Shown here piece by piece: positions 45,286 to 53,276 of a stretch of DNA of 64,000 bases. Source of the DNA: Alphaproteobacteria bacterium (GTDB lineage Bacteria > Pseudomonadota > Alphaproteobacteria > Micavibrionales > Micavibrionaceae); assembly GCA_023384135.1 (NCBI GenBank), contig JAHDXS010000001.1, positions 1,141,978-1,205,977 of the forward strand. The letters run 5' to 3'. The notes beneath the pieces are model-generated. The model made no database searches and was not told the origin of the DNA. It saw only the letters and a program-made list of their open reading frames with translations. The position numbers were made by a program, and so were the translations under genes. The stretch's first letter is position 1, and every line of letters begins with the position of its first letter.

Positions 45286-46117
45286 TAAAATCTCCCGCGC
45301 TTGGCGGTATGGCGAGATATGCACCAATACAAGCGGCAGCTTCGCGTGCTTTGGTCAGGCCGGGATTGCCAAGGGTTGCCGCGTCATTGTCTGCACATAA
45401 AGTGATCTTCATTTCTGGAAATTTGTTTCTTAAAGCCACCGCCACAGCTTTAAGGTTTCCGGCATCAAACGCTGCCGCCACAGGAACGCCTGTGGCCTCA
45501 TATATGCTGGCGGCGGTCGCGTACCCCTCAGCAATACAAAGGGACTCTGTTACCATTCCTATGGCGAAATAACAGCCCTTTTTACGTCCACCCGATAAAA
45601 AATACTTATCACCGTCATTATCGATAAATTGCAGGCTGTGAAGTTCGCCGCTTATATCATGCAGAGGAATTACCAGAGACTTTTTGTAAAGCCTTACTCC
45701 ATGAGAGCGAACGCCTTTACTCACCAGATACGGATGAAAATCTGGCGCTAGCTTTGAAGCGCTAAAGATTGCAGCCGCCTTTTCTGCCGCTCGCTGTCGT
45801 CTAGCCCGACCCTCCGCTTCGCGGGTAAGGCGGGCCTGTTCCATGCGCCTGCGGAATTCGGCACATTCCTGCGGAGACAAGCTTTTTGCATCTATCGCGC
45901 ACCATGAGCCTTTTTGGCCCGTTTTCCATGATCCGAATGAACCGGCGGGCAGGCCGTCACCATAAAGAACATACCAGCCGTTTTTCGATCCCGATTTATC
46001 ACCTTCAACATAGAAACGGTGCAGTTTTCCATCCGCAATCAACGGCCCACTTACGCGAAGGCCAGATTTATCAATCGCGTCCCTGAATGCTTGAGTATTC
46101 AATTTGAACAGCATCAC
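45248..46117 (-). CDS. Toprim-domain primase-like protein
   Basis: A 289-residue protein with a Toprim fold in its C-terminal half: LCIAEGYATAASIYEATG, then LCADNDAATLGNPG, and SAGDFNDFL. The N-terminal part (DGKLHRFYVEGDKSGSKNGWYVLYGDG) matches the partner domain in phage-type primases. Coupled to the RepA-like helicase, it forms a priming and unwinding pair. It overlaps the next upstream gene by four bases. Confidence 0.88.
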   Translation of the reverse strand: MMLFKLNTQAFRDAIDKSGLRVSGPLIADGKLHRFYVEGDKSGSKNGWYVLYGDGLPAGSFGSWKTGQKGSWCAIDAKSLSPQECAEFRRRMEQARLTREAEGRARRQRAAEKAAAIFSASKLAPDFHPYLVSKGVRSHGVRLYKKSLVIPLHDISGELHSLQFIDNDGDKYFLSGGRKKGCYFAIGMVTESLCIAEGYATAASIYEATGVPVAAAFDAGNLKAVAVALRNKFPEMKITLCADNDAATLGNPGLTKAREAAACIGAYLAIPPSAGDFNDFLHQNSHEQS

Positions 46118-46374
46118 ACACCACTATGCATCTGGTTTTGTTTATCCACCCAGCGAAAAAATTCGATTTCATCAATCAGGACTTTCCGACCGATGCGGCG
46201 AATACACCTGTCAAACCCATTCTTATCAGCATGAAAAATAAGATATCGTAGGCCTCCCTCCGGAAAGGCCGGGTTTTTTGCCGAAAACTGGCGGACAGTG
46301 GATAGAGGGCGGCTTCCGTTAGGTTCAGATAATATACCGCCGCTCTCAGAAAATTGTGGAGTATTCGTGGTCAT
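46114..46374 (-). CDS. AlpA-like DNA-binding/excisionase protein
   Basis: An 86-residue protein with STVRQFSAKNPAF, GGLRYLIFHADKNGF and RIGRKVLIDEIEFFRWVD, the winged-helix pattern of AlpA-like and excisionase-like regulators of integrated elements. It heads the primase-helicase operon and may turn on replication or steer the integrase. The role is inferred. Confidence 0.72.
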   Translation of the reverse strand: MTTNTPQFSESGGILSEPNGSRPLSTVRQFSAKNPAFPEGGLRYLIFHADKNGFDRCIRRIGRKVLIDEIEFFRWVDKQNQMHSGV

Positions 46375-46513
46375 GTGTTTCTCCTTTTTCAGCTTTACGG
46401 GACACGATTGCCCTCTTGCTTTTAGGAAAGCACAGAAAGAAAAAAATTAGAATTTGGTAAAAAATCTTCGCCTATAAATCTTTTAAGTCATTGAATTAAT
46501 TTAATACTCATTC

Positions 46514-47098
46514 TTACTTCTGGCGAATTTTAATTTCACTATCTGCCTCGGCAGCCAGAATATGCAAAAGGCGTTCATATGCTCGGTGCACCCTTATTAG
46601 ATTTTTATGTGAAGGAAAAGGGCTTCTATTTGCTGAATCTATGATTCCTGCCAAAATATGAGAGTTTTTATGAATAAAATCTTCAGAATCGACAATATCT
46701 TTAGAAAATTCCGAACTCTCGCAGAGTTCAAGCGCCTTTTTGTAGAAAGATCTGGTTTTACCTAACCAAAGCTCCATAGATTTATATACCTGCTCCTTTG
46801 GACTTCCGAGCATGTGCAGGGCTTTAGCGAAACAACCTATTTTATAATTCGTCCGCTCAGTATTATAAGCTTTATCCCCTTTAACCATGTCAATTAGACT
46901 TTCTATATCGAACCATGGCTCGTTAGGATCAAGAGCTTGCATTTCATCTAAATAAGTTTTTAGGATGAACATCAAATTTATCGCAGCTTCTTCAGGGTGC
47001 GTTAGATTATCCCGCCAACGCTTAACGACACCGTTATAATCATCAGCAACACCCGTTCTAAACTGTCTCTTCATCTCGCATATATCAGACATGGCCAA
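46514..47098 (-). CDS. hypothetical protein after the integrase, 194 aa
   Basis: Overlaps the integrase stop by 14 bases, so it is translated with it. It is predicted to be all helical and soluble, with no signal peptide. YNGVVKRWRDNLTHPEEAAINLMFILKTYLDEM is typical of its character. AT-richer than its neighbours. The function is unknown; it may be a cargo or regulatory protein of the island. Confidence 0.55.
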   Translation of the reverse strand: MAMSDICEMKRQFRTGVADDYNGVVKRWRDNLTHPEEAAINLMFILKTYLDEMQALDPNEPWFDIESLIDMVKGDKAYNTERTNYKIGCFAKALHMLGSPKEQVYKSMELWLGKTRSFYKKALELCESSEFSKDIVDSEDFIHKNSHILAGIIDSANRSPFPSHKNLIRVHRAYERLLHILAAEADSEIKIRQK

Positions 47099-48173
47099 AA
47101 ATCCTTTGATTCATGCTGGCGACTACGGAACTGGTATGGGCCTCTGACAAGTGTGCATATCTTTTAACCATCTGAAGAGTTTTATGGCCAAGAACCTCGG
47201 CAATTTCGGCCAGACTGGCTCCATTCATCGCCAGATAAGATGCCGCAGAGTGCCGTAAATCATGAAAGCGGAAATCTTCTATTCCCGCCTTTTTAACCGC
47301 ATTTTCCCAAGCAGTGCGTATATCAATGGGCTGGTAAAAGAATTTTCCGTCTTTTCCTTTCACAACCTTCCTGCTCGGGAAAACATAATCGCAGCCCAAA
47401 ACACGCAATTTTGAATGGGCATATATCAGATCATGGGCTAATCCCTGCAGGGGTAAGGTGCGCCTATCCCCATTCTTTGTTTCATTAAGGATGATGGTCC
47501 TACGCTCAAAATTCACATCAGGCCATTTAAGGCTTAAGATTTCATTCTTCCTTGCTCCGGTACTGAGGGCTAAAACCACAATCGAATAAAGATAAGGGTT
47601 TTCACTGCGCTGACATGCCAAGAGTAAGGCAGAGCGCTCTTCATCAGAGAGGAAGCGCACCCGCCCCCTAGGCTCCTTAAATTTGCTGATTTTCGCTATA
47701 GGATTATCGCTCGTCCATTCCCATTCCTTCATAGCAACGGTAAAGACATGCCCAAGCGATTGCACATATCGATTAACCGTTGCGGCGCTGATTGAACGTC
47801 CAAATTTATTTTCTGAGCCAAGAAGGGCATTGCGCTTTTCTATGATCAGAGAGGGCGTAAGATCAGCCAGAGTGTAATGCCCTAGCACCTCCTTCCAAAA
47901 AGAGAGGTATTTCTTTTGATTTATAGGATTTTTCAGGTGCGATAATACTTCCCTATGATAGCGATCTATCGTTTCAGCCATAGTGTGCTTTTTAGAAGCC
48001 GATGTTTTAAAGTGCCGCCCTTCTCGAATGGCAGACTCGGTATTCTGAGCCCATATCCGTGCATCGGTTAATCGGGCAAATGAAGCCGTTTCAGGCGGAT
48101 GACCCTTCATACGCACCTGCACCCGGTAACTCACTTCACCATCTTTGGAAATACGCTTTTGGATCGAAGCCAT
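47085..48173 (-). CDS. int: tyrosine integrase of the island
   Basis: A 362-residue phage-type tyrosine recombinase. It has an AP2-like arm-binding N-terminus (ISKDGEVSYRVQVRMKG), a SAM-like core-binding domain, and a catalytic domain with Arg in STGARKNEIL, HDLRHSAASYL, LGHKT and the nucleophile Tyr in VKRYAHLS. It lies 270 bases from the tRNA-fMet 3' end on the tRNA's strand, as usual for tRNA-targeting integrases. It should recombine the two 49-bp repeats. Confidence 0.95.
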   Translation of the reverse strand: MASIQKRISKDGEVSYRVQVRMKGHPPETASFARLTDARIWAQNTESAIREGRHFKTSASKKHTMAETIDRYHREVLSHLKNPINQKKYLSFWKEVLGHYTLADLTPSLIIEKRNALLGSENKFGRSISAATVNRYVQSLGHVFTVAMKEWEWTSDNPIAKISKFKEPRGRVRFLSDEERSALLLACQRSENPYLYSIVVLALSTGARKNEILSLKWPDVNFERRTIILNETKNGDRRTLPLQGLAHDLIYAHSKLRVLGCDYVFPSRKVVKGKDGKFFYQPIDIRTAWENAVKKAGIEDFRFHDLRHSAASYLAMNGASLAEIAEVLGHKTLQMVKRYAHLSEAHTSSVVASMNQRIFGHV

Positions 48174-48300
48174 AGTTTTATTCCTTACGTTGAATCATGA
48201 AAACAAAAGGCAAAAAACCACAACATAAGATCACTAAACTTATGTGCTTTCACATATAACCGTTAGAATTCAGAATGTTAAAAACACAAAAGAATTCCAC

Positions 48301-48398
48301 GGCACAGTCTTGGCACAATAAGAATACAAAACGCTGTGAATCCGCCTTAATCATTTGTTGTGCAATGTTGTCTGGAAGTGTGCCACCAGTGTGCCACG
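48301..48398. repeat. integrase arm-type repeats, right end
   Basis: 48376-48398 is identical to 7366-7388. A related tandem motif GGCACAGTCTTGGCACA (48301-48317) lies in the opposite orientation with the same 11-bp period. Both sit between int and the att core. Confidence 0.55.
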
Positions 48399-48443
48399 AA
48401 GGAAATCAAAGCTCTTAAATTTAACCTTAAGTCTTTGATTTCT

Positions 48444-48521
<78 letters not shown>

Positions 48522-48560
48522 TCACCTTGAAAGAAATGCCGGATTGCTCCGGTGAGTTGG

Positions 48561-48589
48561 GTTATATAGGGACTGGCCGCATAAATCAA
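48561..48589 (-). promoter_or_regulatory. promoter of tRNA-fMet
   Basis: Minus strand TTGATT (48584-48589), 17-base spacer, TATAAC (48561-48566), about 40 bases before the tRNA. Confidence 0.6.
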
Positions 48590-48649
48590 GGGCGCTGAGG
48601 CCGTTTTTCAAAAAACCCCTAAAATCGGGGCTTTCCGGGCATATACGGC

Positions 48650-48680
48650 AAAAAAAACGCGGCCCCTGAAAACGCGGCCG
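48650..48680 (-). terminator. intrinsic terminator after the secretin-tailed gene
   Basis: On the minus strand, CGGCC and GGCCG arms are followed by GCG and eight T, 17 bases after the stop of the 48697-50595 gene. Confidence 0.65.
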
Positions 48681-48696
48681 ACCGGTCACCCCCCAC

Positions 48697-50595
48697 TTAC
48701 TCGCCCGCCTCGCGGATCACAGTGGGCTGAATGATGATTTGCAGGTCTTTGGCCTTCTTCTTCGCATCCTTTTCGGAGAACAGCCCCCCCATCACCGGAA
48801 TCTCGTGCAGGAACGGCACGGTCCGCACCGGGTCTTCCTTGGGCAGGGTCACATGCGTCTGAAGATAATACGGGCAAGGGCTGGACATCAGCTGCTGAGC
48901 CGTCAGAGGGAAGACGGCCCCAAGCGTTTGAATGCCCTTCGAGGCGTTGTTAAAGCCCTGCTGGCTCCAGATGCTGTTGCGCGCGCCCTCCGGCCCCTGA
49001 TAGCGCACGCCGAAAGCGCCCAGCTCGTCGCGCCCCACGGTCACTTCCTTGCCCTCCTCGTGCAGAACGTGCTCGCCATCCACCCATCGGTCATGCGTCC
49101 ACCAGACGGTCAGCTTCCAGTCGCGATAAAGCGAGAAGATTAGATACTCGCTCGGCAGAATGACCTGCCCCATCCCGTCTTCGAGCCACATCGCGTGGAA
49201 CGTGCCGTCGCCCGGCCCCTCGAGGATCTTGGCGCTGATCAGAACCTGCCCCTTCTTGGTCGTTCCCGTCCGCACGCCCAGCTCGACGCCTTGCGATTCC
49301 GTGGCGATGAACTTGCCCTTGGTCGGATCCTTCTGGGTCTTGGGGCCCTTATCCTTGCCACCACCCCCACCGCCCAGCGACATGCCGCTGCCGCCCAGGA
49401 CGTTATTGAGCGCGCCCATGGCCATGCCCTTCGCCTGCCCCTTGATCTTGTCCTTCATCGCCGCGCCGGAGCCGACCTCGCTATTCGCGCCGACAAGTAT
49501 GGATTTCGGAGCCTTGGGAACAAAGCAAGCCCCCTTTTGCACCGGAGCCGCACTCTTTTTGCCATCGGCGGGCGCCGCGCAACCATATCCGGCCGGACAG
49601 GTCAGGGTGGTGGCCTCGCCCGCGTCCTGCGCGGACTTGATGCAATTTTTCAGACAGTTGTAATAGGCATCGCGAGCGTTCTCATAAGCCTGCCGCTGGC
49701 GCTGCACGTAATCGGTCGCCGTGCGGGCCCCCGCCTGAGCGGACTCAAGCTCCTGCCGCCCCCGCTCGACCAGAGGGCCGAAATGGTCGATATTCCGCTG
49801 CGCGTCGGCGTTCTGCTGCCCCGCGCGTTCATACGCGTCTCTTTGCGCCCGCGAAGCGTTGCCGCTCAGGCCCTTTTTGATGATCTTGTCAGTATCGCGG
49901 AGAATTCTTTGCGACTCTTCAAGCCGCCGTTCGTTATCGGCCATGGCGGCCTGCTTGTTGCGCACCTGCTCGTCCCACCACGCCTTGCTCCGCTCACCGT
50001 CTTCAAGGAAACGCTCTTCCTGAAGCATCTTGGCATATTCGCGCGCGCACTTGCGGCGACAGATCTCATCGGCGATCGTCTCGCCGTCACGCGGCTTCAC
50101 GCGCCCATCATCCGTGGTCTCCGGCGGCGCGACATCGACCGGCTGGCCGTTATCCCCCACCAGCCCGGTCGGCCCCTGCGGCCCCATCAGCCCGACCCGG
50201 GCGCATTCCCGCTCCAGCTTGGCTGCAAAATCCTGCATTTTCTGAATGAGTTGCAAGTGCTGGTCTCTGGCCTCACCGTCCAGCTGCCCATTCTCGATAA
50301 TCATATTGCGGATTTTGACCCTGAACCCGATGATCCAAGAGTTACAGATCAGCTCCCCGGAATTGAGCGCCAGTTCTCCCATCGCGCCGCTTGCCCCGCG
50401 CACAGTATCGACCTTGCCTCGACCGAATGTTCCGGCATAGGCGGTCAGCTCCGACTGCAGCGCATCGCCCATATTCTGGGTCTGCTCGTCCATGCCCAGT
50501 TCGCCGAGAACCTTACCCGTCAGTCCGGCATGCGCAGGCGACGAAAATACGAAGCAGACAAGCGAAAGCGCGAGAAGAAAAAACCTTTTGGCCAT
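48697..50595 (-). CDS. secreted protein with a secretin-like C-terminus, 632 aa
   Basis: The start at ATG 50595 has GAGG six bases upstream and gives a Sec signal peptide (MAKRFFLLALSLVCFVF, cleavage after AHA). A long helical, charged mid-section (residues 190-320) is followed by a glycine-rich linker and a beta-rich domain. The last 45 residues (VPFLHEIPVMGGLFSE then KKKAKDLQIIIQPTVI) closely follow the end of secretins. The secretin N-domains are not recognisable. It may be an envelope protein with a secretin-like end. It is the first core-chromosome gene right of the island. Confidence 0.7.
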   Translation of the reverse strand: MAKRFFLLALSLVCFVFSSPAHAGLTGKVLGELGMDEQTQNMGDALQSELTAYAGTFGRGKVDTVRGASGAMGELALNSGELICNSWIIGFRVKIRNMIIENGQLDGEARDQHLQLIQKMQDFAAKLERECARVGLMGPQGPTGLVGDNGQPVDVAPPETTDDGRVKPRDGETIADEICRRKCAREYAKMLQEERFLEDGERSKAWWDEQVRNKQAAMADNERRLEESQRILRDTDKIIKKGLSGNASRAQRDAYERAGQQNADAQRNIDHFGPLVERGRQELESAQAGARTATDYVQRQRQAYENARDAYYNCLKNCIKSAQDAGEATTLTCPAGYGCAAPADGKKSAAPVQKGACFVPKAPKSILVGANSEVGSGAAMKDKIKGQAKGMAMGALNNVLGGSGMSLGGGGGGKDKGPKTQKDPTKGKFIATESQGVELGVRTGTTKKGQVLISAKILEGPGDGTFHAMWLEDGMGQVILPSEYLIFSLYRDWKLTVWWTHDRWVDGEHVLHEEGKEVTVGRDELGAFGVRYQGPEGARNSIWSQQGFNNASKGIQTLGAVFPLTAQQLMSSPCPYYLQTHVTLPKEDPVRTVPFLHEIPVMGGLFSEKDAKKKAKDLQIIIQPTVIREAGE

Positions 50596-50720
50596 GGGAC
50601 GCCTCAATAAATGTAAAATATTATTTCAATATACAGACCGATTTAGCCCATTTTATTTGCCGAGGTCAACCATGATTGACTTTTAAGCGCCCGCTCCCCT
50701 ATTCTGGCCCTCGGAACAAC

Positions 50721-50803
50721 TCACCGGGGGTGCGCGGAACAAGGCGCTGAGAGCAAACCCTTCGGACCCGAACCGGATCATGCCGGCGTGGGGAGCGTGA
50801 GAG
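50721..50803 (+). promoter_or_regulatory. TPP riboswitch
   Basis: Has the THI-box landmarks in order: GGGGTGC, CGCTGAGAG, ACCC, GAACCGGATCATGCCGGCG and GGGAGCG. It lies directly before thiO, so the thiamine operon is shut off by thiamine pyrophosphate. Confidence 0.92.
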
Positions 50804-50809
50804 GCAAGG

Positions 50810-51871
50810 ATGAACGAACACAACCCCAAAACCATAACCATACAGGGCGCGGGCGTCATGGGCCTGACCTGCGCCTATGTGCTGGCCGAAGCCTTCCCCG
50901 AAACCGAAATAACCGTCATCGACCCGGCGGGCTTCCCCGCCGATAACGCGAGCCGCATGGCGGGCGGAATGCTCGCCCCCTATTGCGAGTGCGACCACCT
51001 GCCCCCCGCATACATCCCCGCCGGGTTGGAAAGCATCGCCTTCTGGCGGGAGTTTTCGGACAAAACGGGCGCTTCCTTTGAGTTTGCGCAGGAAGGCAGC
51101 CTCATCCTCGCCCATGCGGAAGACCGTCATATGCTCGAACGCCTCCGCGCCGTCCTCCCGCCCGAAAACGCCGGAACGCCCGTTGATCTGACGCAAACTG
51201 AACCTCTTCTGGCCGAGCGCTTTAAAAACGGCCTTCTGATCGAGGGCGAGGCGCACCTGCATCCGCGCAAAACGATGGAAACTCTGGTCCAGGCCGTGTA
51301 CGAAAAAAACGTCACGCTGGCGGAAAAGGAAGGCGCGAACAGGGCGCCGGATCTGCGCATCGACGCGCGCGGCCTCGGCGCGCAAGATGACCAACCCGGC
51401 CTGCGCGGTGTCAAGGGCGAGATCCTGATCGTCCGCAACCCGGATTTCAGCCTGAAACGCCCTGTTCGCCTCATGCACCCGCGCTATCCGCTGTATATTG
51501 TTCCACGCGAAGGAAACATCTTCATGATCGGCGCAACGATTATCGAAAGCGCCGACGATCACGTCAGCCTGCGCTCCGGGCTGGAACTGATGAGCGCCCT
51601 CTACAGCCTCCACCCCACCTTCGCCCACGCCGAGGTCGTGGAGATGAAGGCGGGCGTACGCCCTGCCTATGCCGATAACCTGCCGCGTATAAGCCGCGAG
51701 GGGGAAACGATCCGCGCGAACGGTCTTTTCCGCCACGGCTTCCTGCTCGCCCCGGCAATGGCGGCTTGCGTGCGGGATATGATAAAAGGAAACGACAATG
51801 CGCAAATCCGACTATTTAATAAGGAGAACAGCCATGAAAATCATCCTCAACGGCGTCGAAAAACCGCTTAA
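50810..51871 (+). CDS. thiO: glycine oxidase ThiO
   Basis: A 353-residue FAD enzyme that oxidises glycine to dehydroglycine for the thiamine thiazole ring. It has a nucleotide-binding ITIQGAGVMGLTCAYVLAEA start, MAGGMLAPY, and the block RPVRLMHPRYPLYIVPREGN. It lies behind a TPP riboswitch and overlaps thiS by 38 bases. A paralog is on the island at 13526-14584. Confidence 0.92.
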   Translation: MNEHNPKTITIQGAGVMGLTCAYVLAEAFPETEITVIDPAGFPADNASRMAGGMLAPYCECDHLPPAYIPAGLESIAFWREFSDKTGASFEFAQEGSLILAHAEDRHMLERLRAVLPPENAGTPVDLTQTEPLLAERFKNGLLIEGEAHLHPRKTMETLVQAVYEKNVTLAEKEGANRAPDLRIDARGLGAQDDQPGLRGVKGEILIVRNPDFSLKRPVRLMHPRYPLYIVPREGNIFMIGATIIESADDHVSLRSGLELMSALYSLHPTFAHAEVVEMKAGVRPAYADNLPRISREGETIRANGLFRHGFLLAPAMAACVRDMIKGNDNAQIRLFNKENSHENHPQRRRKTA

Positions 51872-52034
51872 GGCCGAAATTCCGGTCATGAGCCTTTTGG
51901 ATCAGGAAGGATACGCCGAGAAAATCGTGGCTGTCGCCGTAAACGGGGCTTTCGTCCCCCGCTCACAACACGCGAAGACCACCGTCAAGAACGGCGATCA
52001 AATCGAAATCGTCGCGCCGATGCAGGGGGGCTAG
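51834..52034 (+). CDS. thiS: sulfur carrier protein ThiS
   Basis: A 66-residue ubiquitin-like carrier ending APMQGG, the Gly-Gly tail. ATG 51834 is preceded by AAGGAG, better than the upstream frame start at 51798. It opens [12 protein letters not shown]. It passes sulfur to ThiG. Confidence 0.93.
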   Translation: MKIILNGVEKPLKAEIPVMSLLDQEGYAEKIVAVAVNGAFVPRSQHAKTTVKNGDQIEIVAPMQGG

Positions 52035-52042
52035 GACACAAT

Positions 52043-52831
52043 ATGGCCCAGCCGCTCAACATCGGCGAAACCATCCTTCAATCACGCCTCTTTCTGGGCA
52101 CGGCGGGATACCCCTCGCCCGATATCCTGCGTCAAGCGATCGAAGCCGCGAAACCGGGCCTGATCACCGTCTCCCTGCGCCGGGAAAGCGCGGCAGGCAA
52201 AGGCCAGAAATTCTGGGACATTATCAAGGACCTCGGCGTACCCGTTCTGCCCAACACCGCCGGGTGTCATGGCGTAACCGAAGCCGTCACGACCGCCGAG
52301 ATGGCGCGCGAAATCTTCGCAACCAACTGGATCAAACTGGAGGTCGTGGGCGATGATTACACGCTCCAGCCCGATCCCTACGGCCTTCTCGACGCGGCCG
52401 AACAACTGATATCCAAAGGCTTTCGCGTTTTTCCGTACATGACCGAGGATCTGATCCTCGCGCAACGCCTCGCAGCGCTCGGCTGCGATATCCTCATGCC
52501 GTGGGGCGCACCCATCGGCTCGGGCCGGGGATTGAACAACACCTACGAACTCAAACTCCTGCGGGACCGCTTCCCCGACAAGACGCTGGTAATCGACGCC
52601 GGGATAGGCGCGCCCTCCCACGCCGCGCAGGCGATGGAAATGGGCTACGACGCCGTGCTGCTCAACACCGCCGTGGCGAAAGCGGGCGACCCGGCGAAAA
52701 TGGCGCAGGCCTTCGCCAAAGCCATCGACGCGGGCCGCACGGCCTATCTTTCGGGCATCATCGCGCCGCAGGAACGTGCCACGCCCTCCACCCCGCTCAT
52801 CGACCGCCCTTTCTGGCATCAGGAAAACTAA
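52043..52831 (+). CDS. thiG: thiazole synthase ThiG
   Basis: ThiG (262 residues) builds the thiazole phosphate from deoxyxylulose phosphate, dehydroglycine and ThiS thiocarboxylate. [49 protein letters not shown] and [15 protein letters not shown] are ThiG signatures. It is eight bases after thiS. The operon seems to end here. Confidence 0.95.
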   Translation: MAQPLNIGETILQSRLFLGTAGYPSPDILRQAIEAAKPGLITVSLRRESAAGKGQKFWDIIKDLGVPVLPNTAGCHGVTEAVTTAEMAREIFATNWIKLEVVGDDYTLQPDPYGLLDAAEQLISKGFRVFPYMTEDLILAQRLAALGCDILMPWGAPIGSGRGLNNTYELKLLRDRFPDKTLVIDAGIGAPSHAAQAMEMGYDAVLLNTAVAKAGDPAKMAQAFAKAIDAGRTAYLSGIIAPQERATPSTPLIDRPFWHQEN

Positions 52832-53276
52832 AGCCGCAGACGGGTCAGATCGGCGCAAACCGGACTCATGTGGAAAACCTCACGCCCCCTCGTACGCCCG
52901 GAAAATTCTAATATTTTAAAAAGAAACGCAACGCGCTGATCGAAAAAATTCCGAAACGTATGCGCTCATATCACCCCCTGCCCGCACCCTCTTTATCCAC
53001 AGATAGATCGGGGCAAATCAGCAAATGAAAACAAATTTTTATATACCGTCATACATTCAAAATCCGATAACCCTATCCGGCGATATTCGCAAATAGGGCG
53101 CGATATGAAAATACAGTGACTCGCAAAATCTTCGAGCGCGCCGCGCAGTCTTGAATCAAAAAGCCGATGCGCCGCTTATCCACAAACCTACCGATACACC
53201 TGAACCTAAGATGCGCCAACAACAAAGCGGGGGCCTCGCAAGGCCCCCACTCGAATGATTGTCCTGAGATCGGGAA
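52832..53276. other. intergenic region with three DnaA-box matches
   Basis: TTATCCACA occurs perfectly at 52993-53001 and 53176-53184, and TTTTCCACA (minus strand) at 52869-52877. AT-rich stretches lie at 52908-52925 and 53022-53065. No gene is seen. It could be a replication origin or a DnaA-binding regulatory region. Confidence 0.45.
53229..53248 (-). terminator. hairpin after hppA
   Basis: GGGGGCCT/AGGCCCCC with a 4-base loop, 29 bases after the hppA stop. The T run that follows on the minus strand is poor. Confidence 0.5.

Noticed and set aside
49195..50610. 471-residue plus-strand frame across the secretin-tailed gene
   Set aside because: Antisense shadow; the minus-strand frame has a signal peptide and ribosome site.
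50699..51805. 368-residue minus-strand frame across thiO
   Set aside because: Shadow of thiO in GC-rich DNA; no family features, and the plus strand is a clear ThiO.
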